64,000 bases of DNA, taken from contig OY726565.1 in the NCBI GenBank assembly GCA_963383645.1, forward strand, positions 36,933,529-36,997,528, read 5' to 3'. Every line of letters starts with the position of its first letter. The first letter of the stretch is position 1. The stretch comes from Muscardinus avellanarius. Taxonomy: Eukaryota > Chordata > Mammalia > Rodentia > Gliridae. The position numbers were made by a program, and so were the translations under genes. Positions 21,349-32,470 of this stretch are shown in pieces. Under the pieces are notes generated by a model. It was not told where the DNA came from and did not search any database. It saw only the letters and a program-made list of their open reading frames with translations.

Positions 21349-22612
21349 ATGTTTTATTTCTTTTTTAATTGGTACACTATAGTTTCACATCATAACGTGA
21401 ATCATATTGACAATGGCATACATTCACACAGTACTTGGTGCCTCCCAAAAATGAGTGTCCAGGTTGACCAAGCTACATTCACACTTAAACACATATTTGA
21501 ATGTAGCGTCTCCATCCTCAGCCTTCTTCCTCTCCTACCCTTTCTTTCTAGATTTGCTGAGGAAGATGGAAAGATCTCCCTTGCCCATGGATAGGCAGAA
21601 TAAATATCATCAAAATGGTCATTCTGCTAAAAGTGATCTACAGATTCAATGCAATTCCTATCAAAATACCAATGACTTTCTTCATATATCTAGAAAAATC
21701 AGTCATGAATTTTATATGGAGAAAGAAAAGACCCAGAATAGCCAAAGGAATTCTCAGCAATAGAAACCATGCAGGAAGCATCATAATCCTGACTTCAAAT
21801 TACATTACAAAGCAGTAGTATACTTAAAACAACATGGTATTGGCACAACAACAGGCATACAGACCAATGGAACAAAATAGAAGGTTCAGAAACAAACCCA
21901 CACACTTATAGTCAATTGATTTTTGACAAAGGGGCCAAAATCATATGCTGGAGAAAAGATAGCCTTTTCAACAAATGGTGCTGGCTATTCATTTGTAGAA
22001 AGATGGAGCTAAATCCTTACCTCTCACTGTGCACAGGAATCAACTCGAGATGGATCAAATACTTAGAAATTAGACCAGAGACTGTGAAGCTATTAGAGGA
22101 GGGCATAGGCTCAACACTCTAACATATAGGCACAGGCAGTAACTTCTTCAACAAGACCTCCAAAGTGCAGGAAATTAAAGTAAGAATTAACAAGTGGGAT
22201 GGCATCAAACTAAAAAGTTTCTTGTCATCAAAGAAAACCACCAAGAACCTAAAGAGGAAACCTACAGAATGGGAGATCTTTACCAGCCACCACTCTGATA
22301 GAGGGATAATATCCAGAATATACAAAGAGCTCAAAAGACTCTACACTAGTAAAACAAATAACCCAACCAAGAAATGGGCAACTGAACTAAATAGACACTT
22401 CACAAAAGAAAAGATACAAATGGCCAATAGATTCATGAAACAATTTTCAACATCATAAGCCATCAGGGAGATGCAAATCAAATCTACACTGAGATTCTAT
22501 CTAACCCCAATCAGAGTGGCAAGCATAAAGAAATCAAATAAAAACAAATGCTGATGAGGATGTGGGGAAATAGGAACTCTTTTACACTGTTGATGGTCAT
22601 GTTTTATTTCTT
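21349..22612 (-). mobile_element. Twin-primed (5'-inverted) L1 with 14-bp TSD
   Basis: TSD 'atgttttatttctt' at 21349-21362 and 22599-22612. Next to the left TSD is a reversed L1 3' end (21363-21562: 'gtgtccaggttgaccaagct' and neighbours). From 21563 to 22598 the strand flips and ORF2 C-terminal sequence reads on the plus strand, e.g. [16 protein letters not shown] and [20 protein letters not shown]. This is the hallmark of twin priming during target-primed reverse transcription. Frameshifts and stops are present. Confidence 0.88.
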
Positions 22613-22639
22613 AAAGCAAGCAATTAGTTTTATAGTTTT

Positions 22640-23518
22640 TCTTCTAGATAAAGTTATATTTCTTTTTAATATTTTCAGTTTTTAATTTAATATTTATCTT
22701 ATTTTATTAGTTGACACAATTATGCATAGTATGTATAACATAATTATTTGAAATATAACATAGATATTACTTCATTTTCTTTTGGTGACAACATGTACAA
22801 TATGTTTCTTAAACTTGTTTCTTCTTTGTTGACCAGTATCTCACACTCAGCCCCTGGTAACCACACTTAATTCTCTACCTCTATGCATTTAATTATTTTA
22901 GATTCCAAAGATAAGCAAGATCATGTGTTTTTCTATTGTTGGCTTATCTTACTTTATATAATTTCCTCCCAGTTCGTTCATGGTGTTCACATGACAGGAT
23001 TTTGTTCTTTTCTTTTTAAAAAAAAAAAAGACTGAATAGTATTGTATTGTGTATATGTATATGACTTTTTCTTTACCTATTGATGGGTACTTATTTTATA
23101 TCTTGTCTATTGTGAAAAATGGTACAGTTAACATAGGTATACATATGTTTCTTTAAATACTGATTTTTTTTTTTTTTTGGTGGTACTGGGATTCCTGGAA
23201 GCCCTTCTACCTCTGGGCTACACTCCCAGACCTATTTTTACATTTTTATTTGGAAACAGGATCTCCTAAGCCAGCGCGCGTGGCTGGCTTCGAACCTGCG
23301 CAATCCTCCTTTCTCTGCCTCCCAAGAGTGGGGATTACAAGCGTGCGCCACCACGCCCGGCCTGATTTTATTTCCTTGGGATAAGAATCTAGAAGAGAGA
23401 TTGCTATATCATATGGCAGTTATATTTTTATGTTTTCAGATTTGAAATACCACTTCATTAATATACCAAATTTACATAAATCATAGGTTTATTTATAGAC
23501 TTCTCACCATGTTTCCAT
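22640..23518 (-). repeat. Older L1M 3' region, antisense, with SINE insertion
   Basis: Reverse-strand L1M text: 'cagcccctggtaaccacact', 'tagattccaaagataagc', 'cctattgatgggtacttat', then after the SINE 'ttccttgggataagaatct'. Interrupted at 23158-23370. Confidence 0.7.
23158..23370 (-). repeat. B1-dID SINE, antisense, inside L1M
   Basis: TSD 'ctgatttt' on both sides. ID half 'ggtggtactgggattcctgg', 7SL half ending 'gcgccaccacgcccggc'. High CpG retention ('ccagcgcgcgtgg', 'aagcgtgcgcc') suggests a fairly young copy of the 'cttaagagaccctg' subfamily. Confidence 0.88.
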
Positions 23519-23736
23519 GATTTGTCTATTTGTGTGTGTATGTGTGTGGTGGTACTGAGGATGGAACCCAGGGGCCTTCTACCTCTGGGCTACACTCCCA
23601 GACCTATTTTATATTTTATTTGGAAACAGGGTTTCTTAAGCCAGCTGGCTTTGAACCTGTGCGATCCTCCTGTCTCAGCCTCCCAAGTGTGGGGATTACA
23701 AGCATGCGCCACCACGCCCAGCCTGATTTGTCTATT
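23519..23736 (-). repeat. B1-dID SINE, antisense, with 13-bp TSD
   Basis: TSD 'tgatttgtctatt' at 23519-23531 and about 23724-23736. The tail is TG-rich (CA-rich in the sense of the element). Same subfamily as the copy 200 bases upstream. Confidence 0.88.
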
Positions 23737-23784
23737 CTTATACTACCCATTATACTAGCCGTTACACAGTCATTAAGAAAATTT

Positions 23785-24069
23785 TAATCTGATCATATTA
23801 TTTACCTGCTTAAAACTTTAAAAATATCTTACTGATCTTAGGATCAAGTTGAAACCCTTTAGCCTTACCCTCTCTTCTACCTCCTACCTTGGTAGTCTCA
23901 GACATGGGTACAAACCCATCTCCCCATGGTTTCCTATGTTCTAGTCATAAACATTCCTGGCAGTAACCTAAACAGGCCAAGCATGCTCATGTCATGCAGC
24001 ACTCATGTCTCCATGTTCAGGCTGCTTCCTGGGCATCTTCTTTGTTTCATTCTCTAGCAAGCATCATTC

Positions 24070-24120
<51 letters not shown>

Positions 24121-24565
24121 CAGGATTAAACCCAGGGACATTCTATCTCCAAATTCCATTCCCAATCTCTTTTATTTTTATTTTGAAACAGGATCTTGCT
24201 AAATTGCTGAGGTTGGTCTGGAACCTGTGAGCCTCCTGTCTCAGCCTCCAAATACTGGGATTACAGGTATGCACTGAGATTACAGGTATGCACCTATTCA
24301 TCTTTATGACTAACTCAGGCATCTCAAATATCACTATTTCTAGCCTTTCCTCCCTTCCCACTCCAAGGAGAAATAAATTAGTTTTCCTTTATGTCCACAA
24401 CTTAGCCATGATACTGTTTTACTGTAGCACTGCTGTTTTACTGTTTTTGTTCATTTTACATGTTCTTCTCTAATACTAGTGTCTTGGGAGACGTACCATA
24501 TCTTATTAAGTACCTAATATAAACCTAATAAATATTTGTTGGGTAAATCAAATATGTGACTAATC
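23785..24565 (+). repeat. L2-like element, interrupted by SINE
   Basis: 'ctgatcatattatttacctg', 'cttaaaactttaaaaatatc', then after the SINE 'gtcttgggagacgtacc' and 'aataaatatttgttgggtaa' follow the order of L2 3' sequences. Diverged; assignment by eye. Confidence 0.5.
24072..24292 (-). repeat. Diverged B1-dID SINE, antisense, with (TG)n tail
   Basis: (TG)n at 24074-24116 precedes the ID half 'ctcaggattaaacccaggg' and the 7SL half 'cctcctgtctcagcctcc'. A short duplication 'gagattacaggtatgcacc' is present at the 5' end. Confidence 0.75.
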
Positions 24566-24597
24566 ATCAGATCATCTGATTTATATAAAATGCAACA

Positions 24598-24640
<43 letters not shown>

Positions 24641-24860
24641 GCATTGGAAATTGAACCCAAAGACATTCGCCCTCCAATCTACAATCCCAGCCTTATTTTA
24701 TTTTTATTTTGAAACAAGGTCTCATTAGGTTAATAAGAGTCTCACTATTTCCTTGGGCTATCCTGGATTAGGCTGTCCTGAAACCTGTGATCCTCCTGTC
24801 TTGAGCTCCCAAGTACTGGAACTACAAGCTTATAAACATGCACCACCACATCCAGCTTAA
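24598..24860 (-). repeat. Diverged B1-dID SINE, antisense, with (TG)n tail
   Basis: (TG)n at 24599-24638, ID half 'ggaaattgaacccaaagac', 7SL half 'gatcctcctgtcttgagc' ending 'caccaccacatccagc'. Confidence 0.75.
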
Positions 24861-24861
24861 C

Positions 24862-25582
24862 AAATTTTTAAATAAGACAAAATATTTTCAAAAAGCATCA
24901 AAAAGTGAGTATATCTAATAAAAATGAACTCATGACAGAACAAATGGGTGAGAAGAAGAAGAATCCATGCTATATACCATGTTTAGTGAACTGGAACAAA
25001 GAAAGTTGGTTGGAGGAAGGCAGAAGAACTTTGTCTTGTAAGAATTAGAACCAAGGGGCTCCATAATCATCTGGCATCTACTCAATGTTGTACCTGTGGT
25101 TAGAAATATACATGACAGGCACTCCATGGATCTTCCAGGTTCTTTGTTTAAGGTCAAGGTCAACTGTGGCCACCATGTAACACTTGTGCTGAGTTACTTT
25201 TTGTATAAGCAATCATATGTATAGGTTCTGTTGTGGGTGATGGTAATCCTTCAAACTGTGAGTCCTTGGCAATTCTTAAAGCCATTCAATTCTGCCCCAG
25301 TTTTTCAATTTCAGCCGTTACACAGTCAGTTATACAATGGATACACTTGGCATATCGATAATCCATCATTGACTGCACTAAGTTCAATTTGGCTTTAATG
25401 GAAAAGTTGATAAAGTTGGTATCAACCAGAATGAGGTAAGGTGGGCAAAACTGAGTGTTATATTGGAAGAATAAGTAAGAAGGGTGTTGGGGGACTTCTC
25501 TTTCCTTAAGTACACTGGGATTTTTCTTTTTCTTTCTTTAAGTCTCTCAGCTCTGAGATGAAGCATTCACTTCATGGTTGCA
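24862..25582 (-). pseudogene. FCF1: FCF1 (UTP24) processed pseudogene, antisense
   Basis: Read on the minus strand, three frames together give a recognisable copy of FCF1, the PIN-domain endonuclease-type factor of the small-subunit processome that acts in 18S rRNA maturation in the nucleolus. Matching stretches include LVDTNFINFSIKAKL near 25380-25430 and VMYISNHRYNIEQMPDDYG ending near 25050, with the expected stop TAA at 25045-25047. No introns interrupt it and the match begins near residue 17 of the parent, so it is a 5'-truncated retrocopy. It is broken by frameshifts (for example around 25430-25520 and 25150-25240) and by an in-frame TGA near 25288. 24862-25044 would be 3' UTR. Not expected to make protein. 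Confidence 0.85.
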
Positions 25583-25615
25583 TACTTCCTTGTTTTCTTT
25601 TGCTTTCTCTTATTC

Positions 25616-25852
25616 ACTTGTAATTTTAAAAAAAAAATTTTTTTTGAGTACTGGGGATGGAAAGCAGGGGCATTCTACCTCCGACCTACACCCCCAGCCC
25701 TATTTTTTATTCTTTATTTTGAAACAGGATCTCACTGAATTGCAAAGGGTCTCACTAAGTAGCTGAGGCTTTCAGCGAACCATGGAATGTCAGCCTCCCA
25801 AATGCTGGGATTACAAGTGTGCACCACCATGCCGGGCTTGTATTTTTAATTT
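25616..25852 (-). repeat. B1-dID SINE, antisense
   Basis: TSD-like 'cttgtaattttaaaa' and 'cttgtatttttaattt'. ID half 'gagtactggggatggaaagc', 7SL half ending 'caccaccatgccgggc'. Confidence 0.85.
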
Positions 25853-25925
25853 TTAAGGAACCGCTCTACTGCTTTCCACAATGACCATACTCACTTACAT
25901 TCCAAACAAGTATAACTATGAATCA
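25845..25925 (-). repeat. Short older L1 ORF2 fragment, antisense
   Basis: 'aaggaaccgctctactgctt' and 'ccacaatgaccatactcac' match the reversed ORF2 C-terminal region of L1M. Confidence 0.5.
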
Positions 25926-26966
25926 TGAACTTGTTTAGCCTATAGGTAGCAATGGTGTTGTCTACCTGAGGCTCTACTAGATCATTTTAACTAATTTTTT
26001 CAATTAATAAGTATTTTTTCTCAAATGTATAACTTTAGCAAAATCATTTAAAAGTGAGACAAACACAATGTCACCATCAGTGTTACTGACTTTGTGAAAG
26101 ATGTGACTTGCTCTATAGAGACAACCATGCGAATGTAGACTAACTTTTTAACCCCTAAATTTTCTTTTTTTTAATTTTAATTTTTTTTATTTTTTAATAA
26201 TTTTTTTTATTTTTTATTGGTGCATTATATTCATACATCATATTGGGGTAAATAACTTGTGTGTATATACATGGACACATCACCAGTTTAACCCCTACCC
26301 AATTCCCACCCCATTCCCTCACCATCCCTCCTTCCCTTGCTTGGCTTAGTGGCTGACTTCAATATGTTTAAGTACATTGTGTGTTTTAGAGAATTTCCTT
26401 TTTCCCCTCTCCCATCTCCTCCTTTAGGTTGTCTTGTTTACTTCTCTATAGGATTTCATTTTTCATCTAGATTTCCTCCTATGACCCATTTCTCCTTAGC
26501 TTTCACATATAAGAAATATGAAATAAGAAATTTTCACATATAAGAATAAGAAAGCTCCGATTTCTTATTTTTTGTGACTGACTAATCTCACTTAGCATAA
26601 TGTCCTCCAGTTCCATCCATTTCTCTAAAAATGATGTAATTGAATTTTTTTAATGGCTGGGTAAAATTCCATTGCGTACGTATCCCACAGTTTGGAATTT
26701 ATTCACCTGTCGATGGACATCTTGGCTGGTTCCACAGTTTGGCTATGGTGAATTGTGCAGCTATGAACATAGATACACATGCATTTGTTTGGTAGTTTGG
26801 TTTCTGTTCTTTTGGTAGATACCCAGAAGTGGTATTGCTGGATCAAATGGTAGATTTGTTCCCATTCTTCTGAGGATATTCCATACTGTTTTCCAAAGTG
26901 GTTGCACTAATTTGCAATCCCATCAACAATGTTTTAGAGTTCTCACTTCTCCACATCCTCACCATC

Positions 26967-29262
26967 ATTTGTTGTTGTTTGTGTTTTGAATGATTGCCAT
27001 TCTAGTCGGAGTTAGGTGAAATCTCAGGATAGTTTTGATTTGTATCTCTCTGATTGCCAATGATGTTGAGCATTTTTTCATGCATTTATTGGCCATTTGG
27101 ATTTCTTCTTTCATGAAGTATCTATTTAGTTCATTTGCCCATTTTGTTATTGAATGGTTTGTTTTCTTAGTGTTGAGTTTCTTGAGTTCTCTGTATATTC
27201 TAGATATTAGTCCTCTATCAGTGGTGTAGATGGAAAAAATCTTCTCCCATTCTGTTGGCTCTTGGTTGAGGTTCTTGACAGGTTCCTTTGCTGAACAGAA
27301 GCTCTTCGTTTTCATGAAATTCCACGTATTGATTCACCTTTTAATTTTCTGTGCCTTTGGGATCTTGTTGAGAAAGTGTTTATCTGTGCTTATGTGTTGC
27401 AGTGTTGGACCTATGCCCACTTCAAGGAGCTTCAAGGTCTCTAGTTGGATTTCCAAGTCTTTGATCTATCTTGAATTGACTCTAGTGCAGGATGAGAAAG
27501 TGGGATTAATTTCCGATTTTCTGCATATGATTAACCAGTTTTGCCAACACCACTTGTTGAACAGGCTTGTCAAAAATCAATTGGCTGAAAGTGTGTGGAC
27601 TTATTTCTGGGTCTTCTATTCTGCTCCATTGGTCTATGTATCTTTTTTTTTTCCCAGTACCATGCTGTTTTTATTACAATGGCATTGTAGTATAATTTAA
27701 AGTCAGGTATTGTGATTTCTCCTGCATGGTTTTTGTTGCTGAGAACTACTTTGGCTATTCTGGGCTTTTTGTTATTCCAAATAAATTTAAGGACCAATTT
27801 TTCTATATCTGTGAGGAATGATCTTGATAGTTTTATGGGCAATGCATTTAATCTGTATATCACTTTTGGGAGGATGACCATTTTAATGATATTTATTCTG
27901 CCAATCCATGAACATGGAAGATCCTTCCATCTTCTAAGATATTCTTCAATTTCTTTTTTCAGTGTTTTATAATTTTCTTTGTAGAGATCTTTTACCTCCT
28001 TGGTTAACTTTATTCCTAAGTATTTTATTTTTTTGTGGGAGATAGATCCTGAGTGAAAGTGTTTTCTGAATTTCTCTTTCAGTGGATTCATGGTTGGTGT
28101 ACAGGAAAGCTTCTGATTTTTTAAGATTGATTTTGTATCCAAACACTTTGCTGAATTTGTTGATCAGTTTTATAAGCTTTTTAGTTGAGTTTGTTGGGTT
28201 TTCTAAATATAGTATCATGTCATGTGCAAATAGTGAAAGTTTGAGTTCTTCTTTTCCTATTTTTATTCCTTTGATTTCTTTTTCTTGCCTTATTGATCTG
28301 GCTAGAGCCTCTAGTACTATATTGAAGAGAAGTGGTGATAATGGACATCCTTGTCTCATTCCTGTTTTTAGGGGGAATTCTAGAAGTTTTCCCCCATTTA
28401 ATATGATGTTGGCAGTGTGCTTATTGTACACTGCCTTTATGATGTTGAGATATGTTCTTTCTATTCCAATTCTCTGCAGTGTTTTTATCATAAATGGATG
28501 TTGAATTTTATCAAATGCTTTTTCAGTGTCTATTGAAATTATCATGTGATTTTTGTCTTTGATTCTGTTTATATGATGAATTACATGGATTGATTTTCGT
28601 ATGTTGAACCAGCCTTGCATCCCTGGGATGAACCCTACCTGGTCATGGTGTATGATTTTCTTGATGTGGTTTTGAATGCATGTTGCTAGTATTTTTTTTT
28701 TTAATAGTTTTGCATCCAAGTTCATCAGAGATATAGGCCTATAGTTTTTCTTCCTTGAACTGTCTTTACTCGGTTTGGGTATTAGTGTGATGTTGGCTTC
28801 ACAGAATGTATTTGGGAAAGTCCCAGTTTTTTCTATTTCATGAAATAGTTTGAGGAGTATTGGGGTTAGCTCTTATATAAAGGTTTTATATAATTCACTT
28901 GGAAAGCCATCTTGTCCTGGGCTTTTCTTTGATGGTAAGCTCTTTATTGCTGTTTCAATCTCTTTGATTGTTATGGCTTGGTTTAAGTGTTCTGTGTCTT
29001 CTTGACTCAGTTTAGGAAGGTTGTATTTATCTAGGAAGTTGTCAGTTTCCTCCAGATTTTCCATTTTGTTGGAGTATAGTTTTTCAAAGTAGTTTCTGAT
29101 AACCCTCTGTATTTCTGCACTGCTGGCTATATGGTGCTGCTGCCGTTCCCTGGGCTGTGAGGCTGGCATGTTTCTTTTCTGGTTTTGAGCTCCGTTCTGA
29201 GTCCCTTTCTTCTCTGGAGCCTGGTGCTGTGAGGCAAGATGGTGCCGGCACTGCTCTGCCAC
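26967..29262 (-). pseudogene. L1 ORF2 (reverse transcriptase) remnant
   Basis: Three consecutive minus-strand pieces encode L1 ORF2 from the EN-RT linker to the C-terminus. 29262-28873 includes NYFEKLYSNKMENLEETDNF and KKSPGQDGFPSELY, then a stop. The same frame continues from 28870 to about 28100 with the RT core: [28 protein letters not shown] and [20 protein letters not shown]. The catalytic F-A-D-D box reads [13 protein letters not shown], so one of the two aspartates is replaced by histidine. Frameshifts near 28100 and 27570-27320 lead into the 190- and 116-codon pieces (EWEKIF, KWANELNRYFMKEEIQMANK). It cannot encode an active enzyme. Confidence 0.88.
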
Positions 29263-29460
29263 TGCAGTGCAGGCTTGTTTCTTTTCTGTTCTCTGGTTGT
29301 TCTTCTAGTCTTCTTTTTTTCTGTCTCTTGTATTTACAGTTTTTATTTCTCTGCTGATGGTGTTTTCTGGCTATGAAAAGAGCTGATTTTGTGGCCATAG
29401 AGATCGTTTGTTAGTGGGGCTCGTAAACGCTGCTTTTCTCAGTCGCCATCTTCCCAGAAT
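29120..29460 (-). promoter_or_regulatory. L1 5' UTR of the antisense element
   Basis: Minus-strand sequence from 29460 ('gggaagatggcgactgag') parallels the plus-strand 5' UTR at 2172-2640: both share 'catagccagaaaacaccatc' and the later 'gcagcagcaccatatagcc'-type block. It would have held the internal promoter. The match stops at about 29115-29125, where ORF2 sequence begins. Confidence 0.65.
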
Positions 29461-29554
29461 CCCCCCCCCCGCCTTAATTTTCTTGACTGCGAAATTTCCA
29501 TGTGAACAGTATCAAAATTTCAGCAGGAGCCTAGCAAAACAGTTTCTGACTACT

Positions 29555-29765
29555 CTTACCAGAGATGGCGATGGAACCCAGGGGCATTTTACCTCTGAGT
29601 GACACCCCCAGCCCTATTCTTTTTATTCTTTATTTTGAAAAAGGGTCTCAATGAGTTGCAAAAGACCTCACTAAGTAGCTGAGGCTGTCCTTAAATGGCG
29701 ATCCTCCTGTCTCAGCCTCCCAAATGCTGGGGTTATAAGTGTGCCTCACCAGGCCTGGCTTCAAT
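29555..29765 (-). repeat. B1-dID SINE, antisense
   Basis: ID half 'gatggcgatggaacccagg', 7SL half with duplicated 'ctcaatgagttgcaaaag' / 'ctcactaagtagctgagg', ending 'caccaggcctggc'. Confidence 0.82.
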
Positions 29766-30090
29766 TATTTTTGAATAAAGTATCCCCTCAGGAATTCTGG
29801 GGAGTTAAAAAGAAGGGGCTTGGAGGTTTTAGGAAGGGGTGGTGAGCTAGGAGCATAAGAACTGGGAGGAGCAAAGGAGACTAACCTAAGCTTTCCCTCA
29901 GGTCCACCAGACCACCTCAGTTTCACCCGAAGACACATCTGAGTCCTTGCTGCCTCTCACAACCATGTATAATCTATCAGCTGTCAGTGCTTTCTCCAAA
30001 ATAATCTAAAGATTTATCAATCACTCTAATGCCAATGCTCTAGTTTCATTGCTGTCATTTTTTAAATTCTCTTTTCTACTCCCATCCCTA
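29766..30090. other. Unassigned sequence
   Basis: No clear repeat; may be the 5' continuation of the L2-like element. Confidence 0.3.
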
Positions 30091-30094
30091 TCCC

Positions 30095-30560
30095 CTCAAA
30101 ATCAGCTTTCAGCACCATTACCATAGTGATCGTGTTAGAACCTAAACCTGGTCTTGTCACACCCGTACTTAAAACTTTCCAATACCTTCCCAACCATTAC
30201 AGGATGTTCCAAAAGTCCATTACCTTTTAAATACCATTTCTGCTTTCCCTGCTGCAGCCTCTGTGATGTTTCTCAATCACTTTAAGCTCACCTCTGCTGT
30301 AGGGAGCCCACAGTATGACCCAGTCTTCTCTGAGGCCCACACAAGGATGTCACAATTCCTACAGATCCTTTTCAAATGACACTTTCGATGCCTCCTGGAC
30401 TCTTTCCCATAAACAAATCCCACCAGCCCACATTCTATCTCACCCTTCTCCATGGCACCTGCTACCACCTCTGGACAAATTGATTAGTCATTGTTTACTC
30501 TCTGTTACCCTACTAAAACAGTAATTCCCTAACAACTTTTCTTCATTTTATCCCAATATC
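30095..30560 (+). repeat. L2-like ancient LINE fragment
   Basis: 'cctggtcttgtcacacccg', 'cttaaaactttccaatacc', 'ccatggcacctgctaccacc' and 'cattgtttactctctgtta' appear in the order of L2 3' sequence. Confidence 0.55.
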
Positions 30561-30666
30561 TAAACTTCTTATTTTGATGTTCATTTTTTCCCTCTGTTGA
30601 CTAGTCTGTACTGAGAGGCCTAACTCTTTATTAACAACCTCAAAAAACATAAACAAAAACAAAACA

Positions 30667-30868
30667 GCCTCTGACTTTTTCTTTTTTTTTTCTGTCTTTG
30701 TCTTGTTTTTTGTCATTGATGTTGTTTGTTTGTTTGTTTGGTTTTAACATTATCTCTATTTTTTCCAAGCTAGTCTGAAACTCTTGGGCAGGTCTTCCTC
30801 CTGCCTCAGCCTCCCAAATAACTGCGATTAGAAGCAACACCACCACATGCAGGTGTGGCCTCTGACTT
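30667..30868 (-). repeat. 7SL-only monomer SINE, antisense
   Basis: TSD 'cctctgactttt' and 'cctctgacttct'. Only a 7SL-type half is present ('cctcctgcctcagcctccc', 'aactcttgggcaggtcttc'), with a GTTT-rich tail and no ID half, like a proto-B1/monomer element. Confidence 0.65.
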
Positions 30869-30869
30869 C

Positions 30870-31235
30870 TTGAGTTGGCTTCTGCTTTTGAGCGAACTGA
30901 ATGCATTTATGGTTCACTACCAATAAAGTAGTTGTTTGGCCTCTGATTAGTAATCAAATATTTCATCTCAATTGAGTTCAAATTCAAACAACCTCCCAAA
31001 ATTAAAACAAGTCTCATTTTTTTTTTGAAGAACATGAGATAGCTTTTAATAAAAGATCTTAAGTCATTCCATTTAATTGTTCTTTATCCGTGAGAGGGAG
31101 GAGTGGCTTCTCATGACTCAGTCAAGTACAAATCTTTAATTTCTGACTTTGCTTAGTAGGAAGGGTAACCATTCAAACATGTACTTAGTATGAAATGCAC
31201 CCTTTTGTGGATTTCCAATGAAAATGAAATATTTT
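30870..31235. other. Unassigned sequence
   Basis: No repeat or exon recognised. Confidence 0.3.
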
Positions 31236-31239
31236 TCTT

Positions 31240-31580
31240 TATTTTGAAAATTGCACATAGTTATTGGCTATAGCATAATGTTTGAGATATATCCTTGTGG
31301 AACATCAAGTTAATTAACATATGCATTGCTTCATGTTTTACATTTTATTAGTGGAAACACTTAAAATCTATTCTTAGCATAGTAGATTCCTCTTATATAA
31401 GTTAAATTTTGTATCCTTTGGTCAACATCTCCCCAATTCCACCCTACCCTCAGGCTCTGGCAACCACCATTCTACTTTGTTTCTATGAGTTCAGCTAAAT
31501 TCGATCTTCACATAAAAGTAAAGTCATGAGGTATTTGTCAGTGCCTGCCTTATTTCATTAAATATAACATTAGTATGTAG
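31240..31580 (-). repeat. Older L1M 3' region, antisense
   Basis: 'gtatcctttggtcaacatct', 'caggctctggcaaccaccat', 'tttgtcagtgcctgcctta' are reversed L1M 3' UTR phrases. Confidence 0.65.
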
Positions 31581-32395
31581 GAGCATATTATGGGACATAC
31601 TTTTGTAATAAAAAATCCTATTAATTAACCAAGCATTACCTATCTGATCAGTAATAAAATTTATGATTTAGTCTATGAATTTTAGAGGACAAAATCATTG
31701 ATAATTAAAACACCAATAATTTTTATAATCTAAAAATTCCCTAAAATTATGCAAAATAATTCTACAGAATGCCTGCCAGTTCCATTAAAGTCAGCATCAG
31801 GCACCATCCTAAAACTTAAGCACTTTTTAAACAATGTGAAACTTCAGATAATTTGACAAGAAAACAAATTGCTCAAACCAAAATGTTCACCTTTTACTGA
31901 CTGATGTGAGACTAACCCAAAGAGAGAGGAATGGACTGATTGATCACCCTGGACCATTTTCTCACACTCATGTGCTCGTCCCTTCTTTCTGGCTCTCCAG
32001 GGTACTTTCATCTCTGCAGCTGTGGTGTCTCAGCCCTCACATTCCTGACTCTAGGTTGAACCTAGCTGAGGTGGATCTAGAGCTGTTTCTAAGTATAGCT
32101 AGTGCCTGATATGGGCCAGATAGACATGATAGAAACACACTTTGCTTACAGAACCCTGCCCCGCCCCCCACAATATTTTTCTTTGGCCCAGTTCTTAAGT
32201 AGCACTCAGCTGTTTTTTGTTTTTTGTTTTTTGTTTTGTTTTGTTTTGTTTTTTGTCACTGACTTCCTAGTATGTGTACCACTCACATATCACATGTAGC
32301 TTGTGGACCTGGGCAGTGACATCTTACAATAACACTCTGAGACTAGCATGGTGGGTGGTCCAGTCAAGTGTGTAGAGGAACCACAGCCTTTTTCA
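31581..32395. other. Unassigned sequence
   Basis: No repeat or exon recognised apart from a (TTTTG)n-like run at 32209-32258. Confidence 0.3.
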
Positions 32396-32470
32396 GCTAA
32401 GTAGCACATGGTACATGTCCTCTTTGACCTTCAGTTTCCTTAGCTGTAAAGAGAGGACATAATTCTCTCA
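32396..32470 (+). repeat. MIR fragment
   Basis: 'gaccttcagtttccttagct' followed by 'gtaaagagaggacataattc' is the MIR core signature. Confidence 0.5.

Larger units (their letters stand above)
26154..29484 (-). mobile_element. L1 with intact ends and a 5' UTR-ORF2 fusion
   Basis: TSD 'cctaaattttctt' (26154-26166) and 'ccttaattttctt' (29472-29484) bracket an antisense L1 of 3.3 kb. Its 3' end (poly-T on plus) is at 26167 and its 5' end ('cagtcgccatcttcccaga') at about 29460, next to a C-run. Between is a 5' UTR piece (about 29120-29460) joined directly to ORF2 downstream of the endonuclease domain. ORF1 and the EN domain are missing although both termini are intact, so this is an internal loss, not 5' truncation. 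Confidence 0.85.

Noticed and set aside
27230..28504. Plus-strand open frames of 140-156 codons
   Set aside because: They are the antisense of L1 ORF2.
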